Source: a bacterium
Lineage (GTDB): Bacteria; Zixibacteria; MSB-5A5; CAIYYT01
Assembly (NCBI GenBank): GCA_016708315.1
Contig: JADJGC010000023.1
Coordinates: forward strand, 186,001-250,000
Length of the DNA stretch: 64,000 nt
Direction of reading: 5' to 3'
Made by a program: the position numbers and the translations under genes. The notes under the pieces were generated by a model that ran no database searches, was not told the origin of the DNA, and saw only the letters and a program-made list of their open reading frames with translations. Shown piece after piece: positions 9,028 to 18,033 of this stretch (position 1 is its first letter; each line of letters starts with the position of its first letter).

Positions 9028-9846
9028 ATGCTAAAACTTTTGTTCGAAATCGCACTGACAATCCTGATCAGCAGCGCCAGCTCCCTTCTGGGTCAACAAG
9101 CCTTTGCAGCTACCGAAGGCAAACCACAGATGCGCATGTTCACCTCCGGCGACGTCGTTTTTATGTCTGAACTGGGAGCAGTGATACTGCTCAAAGACAA
9201 GAGCTTGGTGATAGATGTAGTGAACCCGGCAGAACAACGCGCAGAAGTATACAAGTCAGTCGATCTCAAACAAAACGATGAAGTCATCATGATCAACGGC
9301 AAAAAAGTCACGATCTTGACCGACCTTAAGGCCGCCTACGATTCTGTCGCTGTGGGTTCCGATGTAAAGCTCGGAATCAAGCGCGGCAAGGATATGATGA
9401 TCGTTTCGTTTCCCAAAATGGATCAGTCAAGCATGAAAAACCAGCGAGTCATGAGCTTCACGACCGACGGCTCGGGAGAGGCATCGGCCGGCGTCAGCGA
9501 AGAGATTGCCTCTATTCATGCCAGTGATGGCGAAGTTGCTATTGTAATGGAACTTGGCCTTATCGTTGGCGAGTCCGGCTCCAAGGTCAAAGTCGCCGGC
9601 CTGATAAACAATCAAGGTGACGAAAGCGAGGCAGGCGGAGCGCTCGAGGGCGATGTCATTACGTCAATAATGGCGCAAAAGGTAACGAGTATCAAAGAGC
9701 TCACGGAAGCCTACGATAAAGTCGAGGTCGGCAAAGAATTCTCGGTTACGCTTGATCGAAACGGCAAAGCTGTAACGATCAAGGCTGTCAAAGCCGCCAA
9801 ACAAGATGGTCCGACTATGTTCAAGACGATTAAGACGACGAAATGA
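9028..9846 (+). CDS. Secreted protein with two PDZ-like domains
   Basis: 272 residues with an N-terminal signal peptide (cleavage near AFA-A, about residue 28) and two similar PDZ-like halves. The first contains LKQNDEVIMINGKKV followed by LKAAYDSVAVGSDVKLGIKRG (split here for clarity: LKAAYDSVAVG, then SDVKLGIKRG). The second contains LEGDVITSIMAQKV, LTEAYDKVEVG and FSVTLDRNGK. No protease domain is present, so it is likely a periplasmic binding or scaffolding partner. AGAAGAGG at 9011-9018 serves as ribosome-binding site. Its stop overlaps the next gene by 4 bp. It is the first gene of the PDZ/NEW3/ABC operon and lies divergent to the two-component system. Confidence 0.7.
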   Translation: MLKLLFEIALTILISSASSLLGQQAFAATEGKPQMRMFTSGDVVFMSELGAVILLKDKSLVIDVVNPAEQRAEVYKSVDLKQNDEVIMINGKKVTILTDLKAAYDSVAVGSDVKLGIKRGKDMMIVSFPKMDQSSMKNQRVMSFTTDGSGEASAGVSEEIASIHASDGEVAIVMELGLIVGESGSKVKVAGLINNQGDESEAGGALEGDVITSIMAQKVTSIKELTEAYDKVEVGKEFSVTLDRNGKAVTIKAVKAAKQDGPTMFKTIKTTK

Positions 9847-11345
9847 ACCTTCGAATTGCCAAGTACATCCTGGCGCTGTGCATTTGCATTGGCTTGAGCG
9901 GCTTAACGGCGTTGAGCCAAAGCAACAACTTCAATCAGCGCGACGACAAGTACCGCCTGCTCGGATTGAAACGCGCAAAGGAAGCGTACGAAGTCGCACG
10001 AGCGGAGTACCAACGCCAGGAAGAGATGTTCACCCGCCAGCTTATCACGAAATCAGAACTCGAGCGGGCGCGGAACATATTCTCTGATGCCGAGGTCAAC
10101 TACCAGCAGTCGCTTTTGGCAGTCTTGTTTGAAGAGCAGTACGTCACGGTGGAAGGCGCCGTAAAGTACCAGGACAAGAACGGACGCAAGCATGTAAGGC
10201 TCACTTTAGTCAACGCCTCCGGTGGGAGCGCCGAGTTCTACAAGTTAATAGAAATGGAGGACGATCTCTTCCGTTCACTTCAACCGGACGTAATCAACAA
10301 CATATATGTGTCGCTTCTGAATGAAAATGGCGCGACGATTAGCCAGCCTTACGAAGCCAAAATCGACCAGCTCAAATTTGGCTCGCCGGCAGTTATTGAC
10401 TTTGCACTACTGCAGGACCTTGATGCCGTTACGGTCTACCTCATCTATGGCAGCGGTACTCAGCGCAACATGAAGATATTCCTGCAAAAGGACGCTACCG
10501 TCAACAAAGTCGCAGTTCAGTCCGAGCAATTCTCGCAAGAAGTCGAGTTAGGTAAATCTGCATCGTTCGACTTGACCCTTGAGCTATACAGCGGAACCGA
10601 GAATACATTCAGCCTTGAAGTCGTCAACCTGCCTGAACAAATCAGTCGCTTCTTCAAGGAACCGTCCGGATCCGCACGCCTGAGTCAACTCAAGTTTACG
10701 GAAAGCACCCACACCAAGAAGGCTTCGCTGGAAGTCACACTTCCTGACCGACCGACTGTTGCAGTCGAAATGGACAAGCCGATTGCGTTCTATGTGCTCG
10801 TGATCCCGCGAGATCGTATTGCAGATCTGCCTGACTTGCGCTCGAAAGAATGGACACAAAGCGAAATCGAAGCGCTTGGCGTGGGCTTCGCCCGCATGGA
10901 AATACTGCCGCGCGGCAAAGGCAAGCTTCTTGTTCGTGCTACTCAACTCTATCACGCCATCAAGTCCGACGGCTCGGTTACGATGAGCATAGATTTGGTA
11001 AATGAAGGTAGCCACCGAATCGACAATATCGAAGTTAAGGCTGACATGCCGCTCAACTGGACAAAGCAAATTGACCCCGCGATAGTCTCTAAACTTGAGA
11101 TCGGCGGCGAAACACGAATCAACCTGACCTTCACTCCGGCCGAAGACGTGTCCACCGGCAAGTACGAGGTCCGTCTCCGGACGACTGCCATGTCCAATTC
11201 GCAACCGATCGTCAGTGAAGACAAAAGCGTCACCGTCGAGATACTTCCCGATTCCAACATCCTTGGTACACTCCTGATTCTCGTTCTAATTATCGGGCTT
11301 GTAGCTGGAATTGTCATATTCGGGATCAAACTCTCACGTCGATAA
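9843..11345 (+). CDS. NEW3-like domain protein with C-terminal membrane anchor, ABC-transporter associated
   Basis: 500 residues: a signal peptide (to about residue 27), a charged helical region (30-95, with KRAKEAYEVARAEYQRQEEMF), beta-sandwich regions, and a NEW3/CARDB-like domain near 355-465 (SIDLVNEGSHRIDNIEVKAD, SKLEIGGETRINLTF). One C-terminal transmembrane helix (about 475-495) ends in KLSRR. That topology places most of the protein outside the cytoplasm. Similar proteins sit next to ABC-2 type exporters. It overlaps the PDZ gene by 4 bp and is followed by the ABC ATPase. The substrate is unknown. Confidence 0.6.
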   Translation: MNLRIAKYILALCICIGLSGLTALSQSNNFNQRDDKYRLLGLKRAKEAYEVARAEYQRQEEMFTRQLITKSELERARNIFSDAEVNYQQSLLAVLFEEQYVTVEGAVKYQDKNGRKHVRLTLVNASGGSAEFYKLIEMEDDLFRSLQPDVINNIYVSLLNENGATISQPYEAKIDQLKFGSPAVIDFALLQDLDAVTVYLIYGSGTQRNMKIFLQKDATVNKVAVQSEQFSQEVELGKSASFDLTLELYSGTENTFSLEVVNLPEQISRFFKEPSGSARLSQLKFTESTHTKKASLEVTLPDRPTVAVEMDKPIAFYVLVIPRDRIADLPDLRSKEWTQSEIEALGVGFARMEILPRGKGKLLVRATQLYHAIKSDGSVTMSIDLVNEGSHRIDNIEVKADMPLNWTKQIDPAIVSKLEIGGETRINLTFTPAEDVSTGKYEVRLRTTAMSNSQPIVSEDKSVTVEILPDSNILGTLLILVLIIGLVAGIVIFGIKLSRR

Positions 11346-11377
11346 AATCAAAATTGCAGAAATATGCGAGGTGCCAA

Positions 11378-12139
11378 GTGAATGACAATCCGCTCCAATC
11401 AGCAAAACCGATGCTTGAAGCCGTCAATTTAACAAAACGCTACGAGGATGGCGTCCTCGCGCTTGATCATGTCTCATTCCAAGTCCGGTCCGGCGAAATC
11501 TTTGCGATGCTCGGAGGTAACGGTGCTGGCAAGACTACGACCATCAACCTGTTTCTCAATTTCATCGAACCCACTGAAGGCGAAGCACGCATCAATGGTA
11601 TCGTATCGCATCTTGACCCGTTGAAGGCAAAAGAACACATCGCTTTCGTATCTGAGAATGTGATGCTGTACGCCAATTTTACCGCACTTCAGAATCTTGA
11701 TTTCTTTGCTCGGCTTGGCGGTCAAACACATTACACTCGCGAAGATTACCACAATGTGTTGTTGCGGGTCGGCTTGGCAAAGGAAGCTCACAACAAACGC
11801 CTGCGCGGTTACTCCAAGGGTATGAGACAGAAGTGCGGTATTGCCATCGCCATCCTGAAAAATGCACCGGCGATTCTTTTGGACGAACCAACATCGGGAC
11901 TTGACCCTAAAGCCGGACACGATTTCATAGAACTGCTGGGATCGCTGCGCGCCGAAGGCAAGGCAATCTTAATGTCGACACATGATATCTTCCGCGCCAA
12001 GGAAATTGCGGACACTGTGGCGATCATGAACGACGGCAAAATCATCATGCAACGTCCTGCCGCAGCTTTGGTCGATCTCGACCTCGAACAGCTATACATG
12101 CAGTATATGGCCGGTCGAACATCGGAACTTGTAGGTTAG
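11378..12139 (+). CDS. ABC transporter ATP-binding protein (ABC-2 type exporter)
   Basis: About 253 residues. Walker A is GGNGAGKTTT, the signature is RGYSKGMRQK (a degenerate LSGGQ, as in several ABC-2 exporters), Walker B is AILLDEPTSGLDP and the H-loop is STHD. The frame is open from a TTG at 11354, but GCGAGGTG at 11367-11374 correctly positions the GTG at 11378, giving VNDNPLQSAKPMLEAV. A third option is the ATG at 11411. It energises the two permeases that follow at 12152 and 13598. A conventional exporter ATPase in the CcmA/NatA-like group; cargo unknown. Confidence 0.9.
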   Translation: MNDNPLQSAKPMLEAVNLTKRYEDGVLALDHVSFQVRSGEIFAMLGGNGAGKTTTINLFLNFIEPTEGEARINGIVSHLDPLKAKEHIAFVSENVMLYANFTALQNLDFFARLGGQTHYTREDYHNVLLRVGLAKEAHNKRLRGYSKGMRQKCGIAIAILKNAPAILLDEPTSGLDPKAGHDFIELLGSLRAEGKAILMSTHDIFRAKEIADTVAIMNDGKIIMQRPAAALVDLDLEQLYMQYMAGRTSELVG

Positions 12140-12151
12140 GCGGAGGACTGC

Positions 12152-13573
12152 ATGCTAAAGACCCTGATAGAAAAAGAGATCCGCGACATCGTCGGCTCAG
12201 CCAAATTCGCTGTTATCTTTGGCGCTTGCGCGATCTTGATATTGACGTCCTTCTATGTCGGCGCACGTACCTATCAAGCCAACCGTTCCCAATATGAAGC
12301 GGCCAAGGCCGAGAACTTGCGTCAATTCGAGGGTATGACCGACTGGTTCAATGTCCAGCAGCATCGCATTTTCCTGCCGCCACAGCCGCTGGCTTCGCTC
12401 GTTAATGGAATATCCAACGATATCGGCCGCACCACGGAGGTTTGGGGGCGCGGTGAATTGTCGGCACAAGATAGCAAGTTCGGTGATGAACCGATTTATG
12501 CCGTCTTTAGGTTTCTCGACTTGGAGTTTATGTTCCAGGTGGTGCTTTCGTTGTTCGCAGTACTTTTGGGCTACGATGCCATTAGCGGAGAGAAAGAGCG
12601 CGGAACACTCAAGCTCTCATTCGCCAACGCTGTCCCTCGCGACAAGTACATTCTCGGCAAAATCATCGGCAGCTTGGCGGCTCTGACCATACCATTGATT
12701 GCCGCTCTGGGCATCGGCTGTTTGCTGCTCCCAATACTAGGCGTTCCGCTTTCGGGTGATGATTGGACCCGGCTCGCTTTGATTATCCTTACTGGAATAC
12801 TCTACTTCGCCGCCTTCCTGACACTGTCAATCTTCGTGTCTGCGCGTACGGTGCGATCCTCAAGCTCATTTCTTGTCTTATTGGTCGTCTGGATTCTTTG
12901 CGTCTTGATCGTGCCACGCGCCTCCGTCTTGCTGGCTGGACGCGCTGTTGATGTACCTTCGGTTGACGAACTTGCCGCACAGAAAGCAAAGTTCCAGCAA
13001 CAGCAGTGGCAGGAAGACCGCGCTAGCTGGGCAAATTTCAAACCGTCCAACAAGGAAGATCCCGCTGCGATGATGGATGAACTGAATCGATACATGGAAG
13101 AGCAGGCTGATATTCGCGACAAGAAGATGCAGGAGCTGACTTCGCGCCTCAATGAACAGCGCCTTAACAAGCAGATGGAACAGCAGGACCTCGCCTTCAA
13201 CTTCGCCCGCATTTCTCCGGCGGCTACGCTTTCACTTGGCGTTACCAGCCTGGCGGGAACTTCGATCTCGCTCAAGGATCATTATGGAGACGAAGCAAAG
13301 GCGTACCAATCATCTTATGCGAACTTCATGAAGGAGAAAACCGGCACGAACCCCGGCGGGCGAATGTTCATGTTCCGCACCAAAATTGAAGACGGTGAAG
13401 AAGTGAAACCTGAGCCTATCAATCCGCAGGAACTTCCCCAATTTGAGTATCACCAGCCCGATTTGGCGCAGTCTATTTCTTCAGCAGCGCTTGATATGGG
13501 GCTCTTGGCCTTCTTTAACCTGTTGTTCTTCGCCGGAGCGTTTGTGTCGTTCCTGCGCTATGATGTTCGCTGA
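12152..13573 (+). CDS. ABC-2 type permease with large extracytoplasmic loop (first of two)
   Basis: 473 residues. TM1 is at about 20-40, a periplasmic segment follows, and a cluster of helices spans about 120-265. A soluble, charged region (about 275-430, rich in Glu, Gln and Lys, with QMEQQDLAFNFARISPAATL) precedes a last TM near 450. The motif GEKERGTLKLSFANAVPRDK matches NosY/GldF-like ABC-2 permeases. A CGGAGGA ribosome-binding site precedes the ATG. It closely resembles the next gene (same order of segments and the same LRYDVR C-terminus), so the two are a tandem duplicate forming a heterodimeric channel. Confidence 0.82.
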   Translation: MLKTLIEKEIRDIVGSAKFAVIFGACAILILTSFYVGARTYQANRSQYEAAKAENLRQFEGMTDWFNVQQHRIFLPPQPLASLVNGISNDIGRTTEVWGRGELSAQDSKFGDEPIYAVFRFLDLEFMFQVVLSLFAVLLGYDAISGEKERGTLKLSFANAVPRDKYILGKIIGSLAALTIPLIAALGIGCLLLPILGVPLSGDDWTRLALIILTGILYFAAFLTLSIFVSARTVRSSSSFLVLLVVWILCVLIVPRASVLLAGRAVDVPSVDELAAQKAKFQQQQWQEDRASWANFKPSNKEDPAAMMDELNRYMEEQADIRDKKMQELTSRLNEQRLNKQMEQQDLAFNFARISPAATLSLGVTSLAGTSISLKDHYGDEAKAYQSSYANFMKEKTGTNPGGRMFMFRTKIEDGEEVKPEPINPQELPQFEYHQPDLAQSISSAALDMGLLAFFNLLFFAGAFVSFLRYDVR

Positions 13574-13597
13574 TTGACCGGCAAGGAGAATCGAAAT

Positions 13598-15064
13598 ATG
13601 CTCTCAGTGTTGATACAGAAGGAACTCAAGGCGATTATCCTGAGTCCGAAGTTTACAGCCACATTTGTTATCTGCTCGGTGCTGATGTTGTTGAGCGTCT
13701 ACATCGGGATTCAGGAGTATCAGAATTCAGTCAAGCAATATGAAGCCGGCAAGCAGTTGATCGATGAGGGTACTCGCGAAGCCACCTCGTGGAATTCGGT
13801 GCGTTATCGTGCTTATCGTGCTCCTGACCCGATGCAGATTTTCGTCTCGGGGCTCAATTACGACATCGGCAGGTGGTCGGCAATAAATCAGCAAAGTATG
13901 GTCAAGCTCCGCAATAGCTCATACTCTGATGATCCGATCTTTGCCGTTTTCAGATTCGTCGATTTTTCGTTCATCGTACTGGTCGTGCTTTCGTTGTTTG
14001 CGATCATGTTCACCTATGACGCTGTCAATGGCGAACGCGAGGACGGTACGCTGAAATTGGTGTTTGCCAATCCGGTGCCACGCGCCCGATTCATACTTGC
14101 CAAGTGCATCGGCGGCTGGCTGGGATTAGTGATTCCAATCTGCCTGCCAATTCTGTTGAGCGTTCTCCTGGTACAGCTATTCGGAATACCGTTCGCCGCC
14201 GATCACTGGCTGAGACTCTTCACCTTGATAGTCGCGGCAATTGCGTTTTTCACCTTTTTCATAATACTCGGAGTTCTGATATCGTCTCTGACCAAGCGTT
14301 CCAGTGTCTCGTTCCTATTGGCATTGGTGGCATGGATTGTCTTTGTGCTGATTGTCCCTCGTGCGGGAATCATAGCCGCAGGACAGATTCTTCCCGTTCC
14401 AAGCACGGCAGAAGTCGAAGGGCAGGTACAGAGCTTCTCAAAGGATCGTTGGGCAACATTTTACACTGCTCAAGAAGAGCGCTGGCGAGAAAGGAGCGTT
14501 CATACAGACAACCCTGACGGAGAAAATGCTCCAGTCGAAGATGAAAAGCTCTGGCAATACCTCGAAGAAGATGATGCCGCACGAAAGGCGGTCCAACTGG
14601 AGATTGACGAGTTTGACCGGAAGCTTAACGACGATCTTCGTCATCGTCGCGCCGCACAAGAACGGCTGGCATTCTCCCTTTCGCGCGTTTCACCGGCATC
14701 GGCATTCCAGCTTGCTGCCATGGATCTTGCAGGATCAGACATAGCTCTCAAAACACGCAATGAAGAATCTATGGACATCTTCCGAACCGAGTATACGCAG
14801 TTCATCCAGGCAAAACAGGCGGAGTCCGGTCCCGGTGCGGGAGCGTTTACGATTCAAATAGACACAGAAAAAGGCGTATCGATCGGAACACCACGAGACC
14901 AAGCAGCAATCGATGCTTCTCAGTTGCCGACTTTCGTCTCCCCATCTTATGGATTTTCCGATGCGGCGAAGACATTTCTACTCGATTTTGGATTACTCTT
15001 GATATTCTCGATAGTCGCATTTGGCGGTGCGTTTGCTGCATTCCTGCGCTACGACGTAAGGTAA
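13598..15064 (+). CDS. ABC-2 type permease with large extracytoplasmic loop (second of two)
   Basis: 488 residues from the ATG at 13598, which has AAGGAG at 13583-13588. The frame extends to a TTG at 13574 directly after the previous stop but lacks a ribosome site there. Architecture matches the preceding permease: TM1, a helix cluster with GEREDGTLKLVFANPVPRAR, a charged soluble region (about 280-425) with RLAFSLSRVSPASAFQLA, a final TM, and the LRYDVR end. Last gene of the PDZ/NEW3/ABC operon. Paralogy to its neighbour is seen directly; heterodimer formation is inferred. Confidence 0.82.
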   Translation: MLSVLIQKELKAIILSPKFTATFVICSVLMLLSVYIGIQEYQNSVKQYEAGKQLIDEGTREATSWNSVRYRAYRAPDPMQIFVSGLNYDIGRWSAINQQSMVKLRNSSYSDDPIFAVFRFVDFSFIVLVVLSLFAIMFTYDAVNGEREDGTLKLVFANPVPRARFILAKCIGGWLGLVIPICLPILLSVLLVQLFGIPFAADHWLRLFTLIVAAIAFFTFFIILGVLISSLTKRSSVSFLLALVAWIVFVLIVPRAGIIAAGQILPVPSTAEVEGQVQSFSKDRWATFYTAQEERWRERSVHTDNPDGENAPVEDEKLWQYLEEDDAARKAVQLEIDEFDRKLNDDLRHRRAAQERLAFSLSRVSPASAFQLAAMDLAGSDIALKTRNEESMDIFRTEYTQFIQAKQAESGPGAGAFTIQIDTEKGVSIGTPRDQAAIDASQLPTFVSPSYGFSDAAKTFLLDFGLLLIFSIVAFGGAFAAFLRYDVR

Positions 15065-15109
15065 TGATTGGCAGTCAAAACCAGAATGAAGCTCTTATAG
15101 AGATGTCTT

Positions 15110-15143
15110 GCTCGTTCCTTCGAATCTTGCTGAGGGAACGAGC
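15110..15143. terminator. Inverted repeat between convergent genes (possible terminator)
   Basis: GCTCGTTCC at 15110-15118 pairs perfectly with GGAACGAGC at 15135-15143 around a 16-base loop. It sits between the convergent ABC permease and DUF5916 genes. There is no strong T run on either strand, so it may be a weak or factor-assisted terminator. Confidence 0.45.
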
Positions 15144-15173
15144 ATGAAGAAATATTGTCCGACACTCCATTTG

Positions 15174-17840
15174 CTATGAAATCGGAATCCAGTACGCGAT
15201 TTTGAACGCGACAAAATCTTCGCCCTGAGCTCCAAATGAATCGAAAAGCGCACTGGGGCTGACCGTCTTTCCAATATCCTTGTCCTCACCGAGATTGCGT
15301 TGCCACACCAGATATATGGTACTGCCCGGGTGAAATTCCCAGCGCATCACAACATTACTTCTGAAAGAGCGCGCGCCAAAATCCAGAAACGGCAACGTAA
15401 AGCTCTCAGCGCCATCAGTAACTTGATAGTACTTATCACCTGTATCGTCATCCTCAATCAGCTCGATTGAACTGCCTTCAGAGGATTCGTAATACCTCAA
15501 ATCGTGACTTCTTGCCTTGACTAGTTCGCCGTGCTGATGGAACTTGCCATTCGCGGCATAGGGTTCCGCATATACCTCAAGACTGAAGTTGGAGGTGAAG
15601 TAGTAGTTCATTCTAATGGTCGCTGAAATCGTCGTTCGCGCGATGCGGGACAAGACATAGCGAACGCCATAAGTCCCTTCACCACCGCCGTGCCCGGCCA
15701 CGGAGGTTACGTACTGTCGAGGTTGATCCTCGCGAGTGTAACTCGGATTCACTGCGAACTCCATCCGATTACCGATCCGGGTTGACATCGAGGTTCCCCA
15801 ACTCCAAAGCCAACCGTCGAGTTCGTCAACACCATAGTTAAAGGACGCGCTGAACACAGTAGTCCCGGTAAAATTGGTGTTTATCCCGAGATTGGTTGAA
15901 TATCCAGCTTCGTTTTGCATTGATGGTCCACCGCGGGTCCGAGCATCGTCCTGACCCGGAAATTGGCGCTTGACGGTCCAATCAAAGCTCACGTAGTTGG
16001 GTAAAGTGAATTCTGAGAAAAGCCCACCCTCGCTGAATTGTCGATTCCCGCCATAGTTCCAGTTGGCATAGCCGAATGCTTCCACATAGTAGCTCCGAAA
16101 GACCTTTCCGGGCTTGTTCTCTTGATAACCAACATACATACTGGCATCGAGATCGTCTGCCTGCCCGAGTACGCCTGCGTCGTTCAGTTCGAAGTTGGGC
16201 GACTCGGCATTAAACGACAGATCCCAGACCCAGTGCTTTCCGCCAGATTTTTTCAATCCAATCTGCGACGCATAGCCAGTCAAGGATGTGCGCGTTGAAT
16301 CAAATTCTATGTAATCGGCGTCCGGTCGCTGGAAATACCTCGCGCTTGACTGCTGCGCCCGACGGATAGCCGATTTCGAGCCGCGTATGTGGCTGAATCC
16401 GCTGTGGCCATACAATTCGTAAAGGCCCTGTTTGAACTTGAGTCGCCAGTCGGCGCCGCCGGTTATTGCGCTCTTGCGAAGCCTATCTTCCAATCGGCCA
16501 ACGCCGTTGAGATCTCTGCCGACACTGGTCAACGAAATTCCAACAGTCGAACGCTCCTTGCCAAATTGCTGCTCAACGCGCGCAACAGAGTACAATGTCA
16601 TTGGCTCTATTTGCGTCTTATAGGTTGAGTCAGTCTCACGATCATAATTCTGCGCGTATTCACGCTGAGTCAATGCTGTCAGAAAGCCGATTGAGGTACC
16701 TGATTTCAACTTCCCGGTAATCTTGGACGCTCCAAGAATGGTCGAATTCGAAGGCTGGTGGACAATGTCCCCTATCCCGTTATCGCGAGGCGGACCGCCA
16801 ACTCGACGCGAATAGAAATAGCTCGGACCATTGCCTTCGAGCAACAAACCGCCTTCGGTGAAAAATGGTCGCTTTTCGCTGTAAACTGTTTCGAATGCAC
16901 TCAGATTGATTACCGCCGGATCCGCTTCAACCTGACCGAAGTCCGGATTGAAAGTCGCGTCAAGAGTCAAATTCGGACCAATCCCCATCTTGAGATCGCC
17001 GCCAATTCGCGGATCCAGGTCCTTGCCATCTTCGAATGGATTGCCGGTAAAATCACCGTCAACGAAGCTCGCATCAGACGCAAAGTAAGGCAGGATTTCG
17101 ATGCGTTTTGAGGGCTTAATGCCCACTATGCCAGTCAAATCGCCGAACCGAGACACAAAGCCGGCTTCTTCACGGGGTGTATACACCCAATAACTGTCTT
17201 CATTGCGCTCTGGAATCCAGCGGTTGAAATTGATTCCCCAAACTTGTTCCTGCTTGGCAGTAAACCGCAATTGCGAGAATGGGACTGCGATCTCGGCAAT
17301 CCAGCCCTTATCATCAACGCTGGTGTGGGCATGCCAGACCGGATTGAATGAGTAGTCAGCCCCCCCTTCAGAGTCCTCAGGATAGTACCGATCAAATCTC
17401 ACGCCTGATGTGTTCACTCCAAATCCAAACCCGGTGCGGCGGTCATAGTATGAGTCGATCGATACGATGAACTGCTCAGCCGGGCCTTGATTGTCCCGTC
17501 GCTCCAAATGCATCCGCAACTGTTCCGGATTGTCGCAATAGAATCTGGCACCTACATAGAGCGTATGCTCGTCATACACAACTGCAACTTCAGTCTTCTC
17601 AAGCGGCTGTGCGCCTTCGTCAGGAAGTCGTTGCAGAAAGTCCGAATGAAACTCAGCTTGCTGCCAGATCGCATCATCCAACTTTCCGTCTATCTTGGGA
17701 GCATGCGGATTGGCTTTTACTGCTCGAATGTTTTTTCTGATAGAATTTGGATTTGTCTGCGCTATTACAGCGTCACTGCTGCCCGAGACCAGAATCCCGA
17801 AAAGCAGGAACGGCAATATGCATTTCCTTACCGAATGCAT
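15174..17840 (-). CDS. CBM9-like / DUF5916 outer-membrane barrel protein
   Basis: 888 residues with a signal peptide (to about residue 27). A CBM9-like domain follows (PKIDGKLDDAIWQQA; VAVVYDEHTLYVGARFYC; GWIAEIAVPFSQLRF; about 45-240), then the DUF5916 hallmark LTLDATFNPDFGQVEADP and SEKRPFFTEGG, then a long beta-rich C-terminal barrel. The ATG at 17840 is used. It is a longer paralogue of the protein at 4189-6438, with the same residue order in the hallmark region. Predicted outer-membrane location; substrate unknown. Convergent with the ABC operon and divergent from the CorA gene. Confidence 0.84.
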   Translation of the reverse strand: MHSVRKCILPFLLFGILVSGSSDAVIAQTNPNSIRKNIRAVKANPHAPKIDGKLDDAIWQQAEFHSDFLQRLPDEGAQPLEKTEVAVVYDEHTLYVGARFYCDNPEQLRMHLERRDNQGPAEQFIVSIDSYYDRRTGFGFGVNTSGVRFDRYYPEDSEGGADYSFNPVWHAHTSVDDKGWIAEIAVPFSQLRFTAKQEQVWGINFNRWIPERNEDSYWVYTPREEAGFVSRFGDLTGIVGIKPSKRIEILPYFASDASFVDGDFTGNPFEDGKDLDPRIGGDLKMGIGPNLTLDATFNPDFGQVEADPAVINLSAFETVYSEKRPFFTEGGLLLEGNGPSYFYSRRVGGPPRDNGIGDIVHQPSNSTILGASKITGKLKSGTSIGFLTALTQREYAQNYDRETDSTYKTQIEPMTLYSVARVEQQFGKERSTVGISLTSVGRDLNGVGRLEDRLRKSAITGGADWRLKFKQGLYELYGHSGFSHIRGSKSAIRRAQQSSARYFQRPDADYIEFDSTRTSLTGYASQIGLKKSGGKHWVWDLSFNAESPNFELNDAGVLGQADDLDASMYVGYQENKPGKVFRSYYVEAFGYANWNYGGNRQFSEGGLFSEFTLPNYVSFDWTVKRQFPGQDDARTRGGPSMQNEAGYSTNLGINTNFTGTTVFSASFNYGVDELDGWLWSWGTSMSTRIGNRMEFAVNPSYTREDQPRQYVTSVAGHGGGEGTYGVRYVLSRIARTTISATIRMNYYFTSNFSLEVYAEPYAANGKFHQHGELVKARSHDLRYYESSEGSSIELIEDDDTGDKYYQVTDGAESFTLPFLDFGARSFRSNVVMRWEFHPGSTIYLVWQRNLGEDKDIGKTVSPSALFDSFGAQGEDFVAFKIAYWIPIS

Positions 17841-18033
17841 AAGTTCGCTTCCTTAACTCAAAAAGTACTCGCCTCGACTTCGACTCCGAAGGGCGTAAGC
17901 GATCTTGTTTCCCATTGTGGATATCAATTCTCCACTGAATACGCGTTACACTTGTGATTGTTTCGGAATTTTTGTTGCCGCCCCTCTACAACATCCATTC
18001 ATTGGCAGCGATCAAGAATATAGTCGTTCAACT

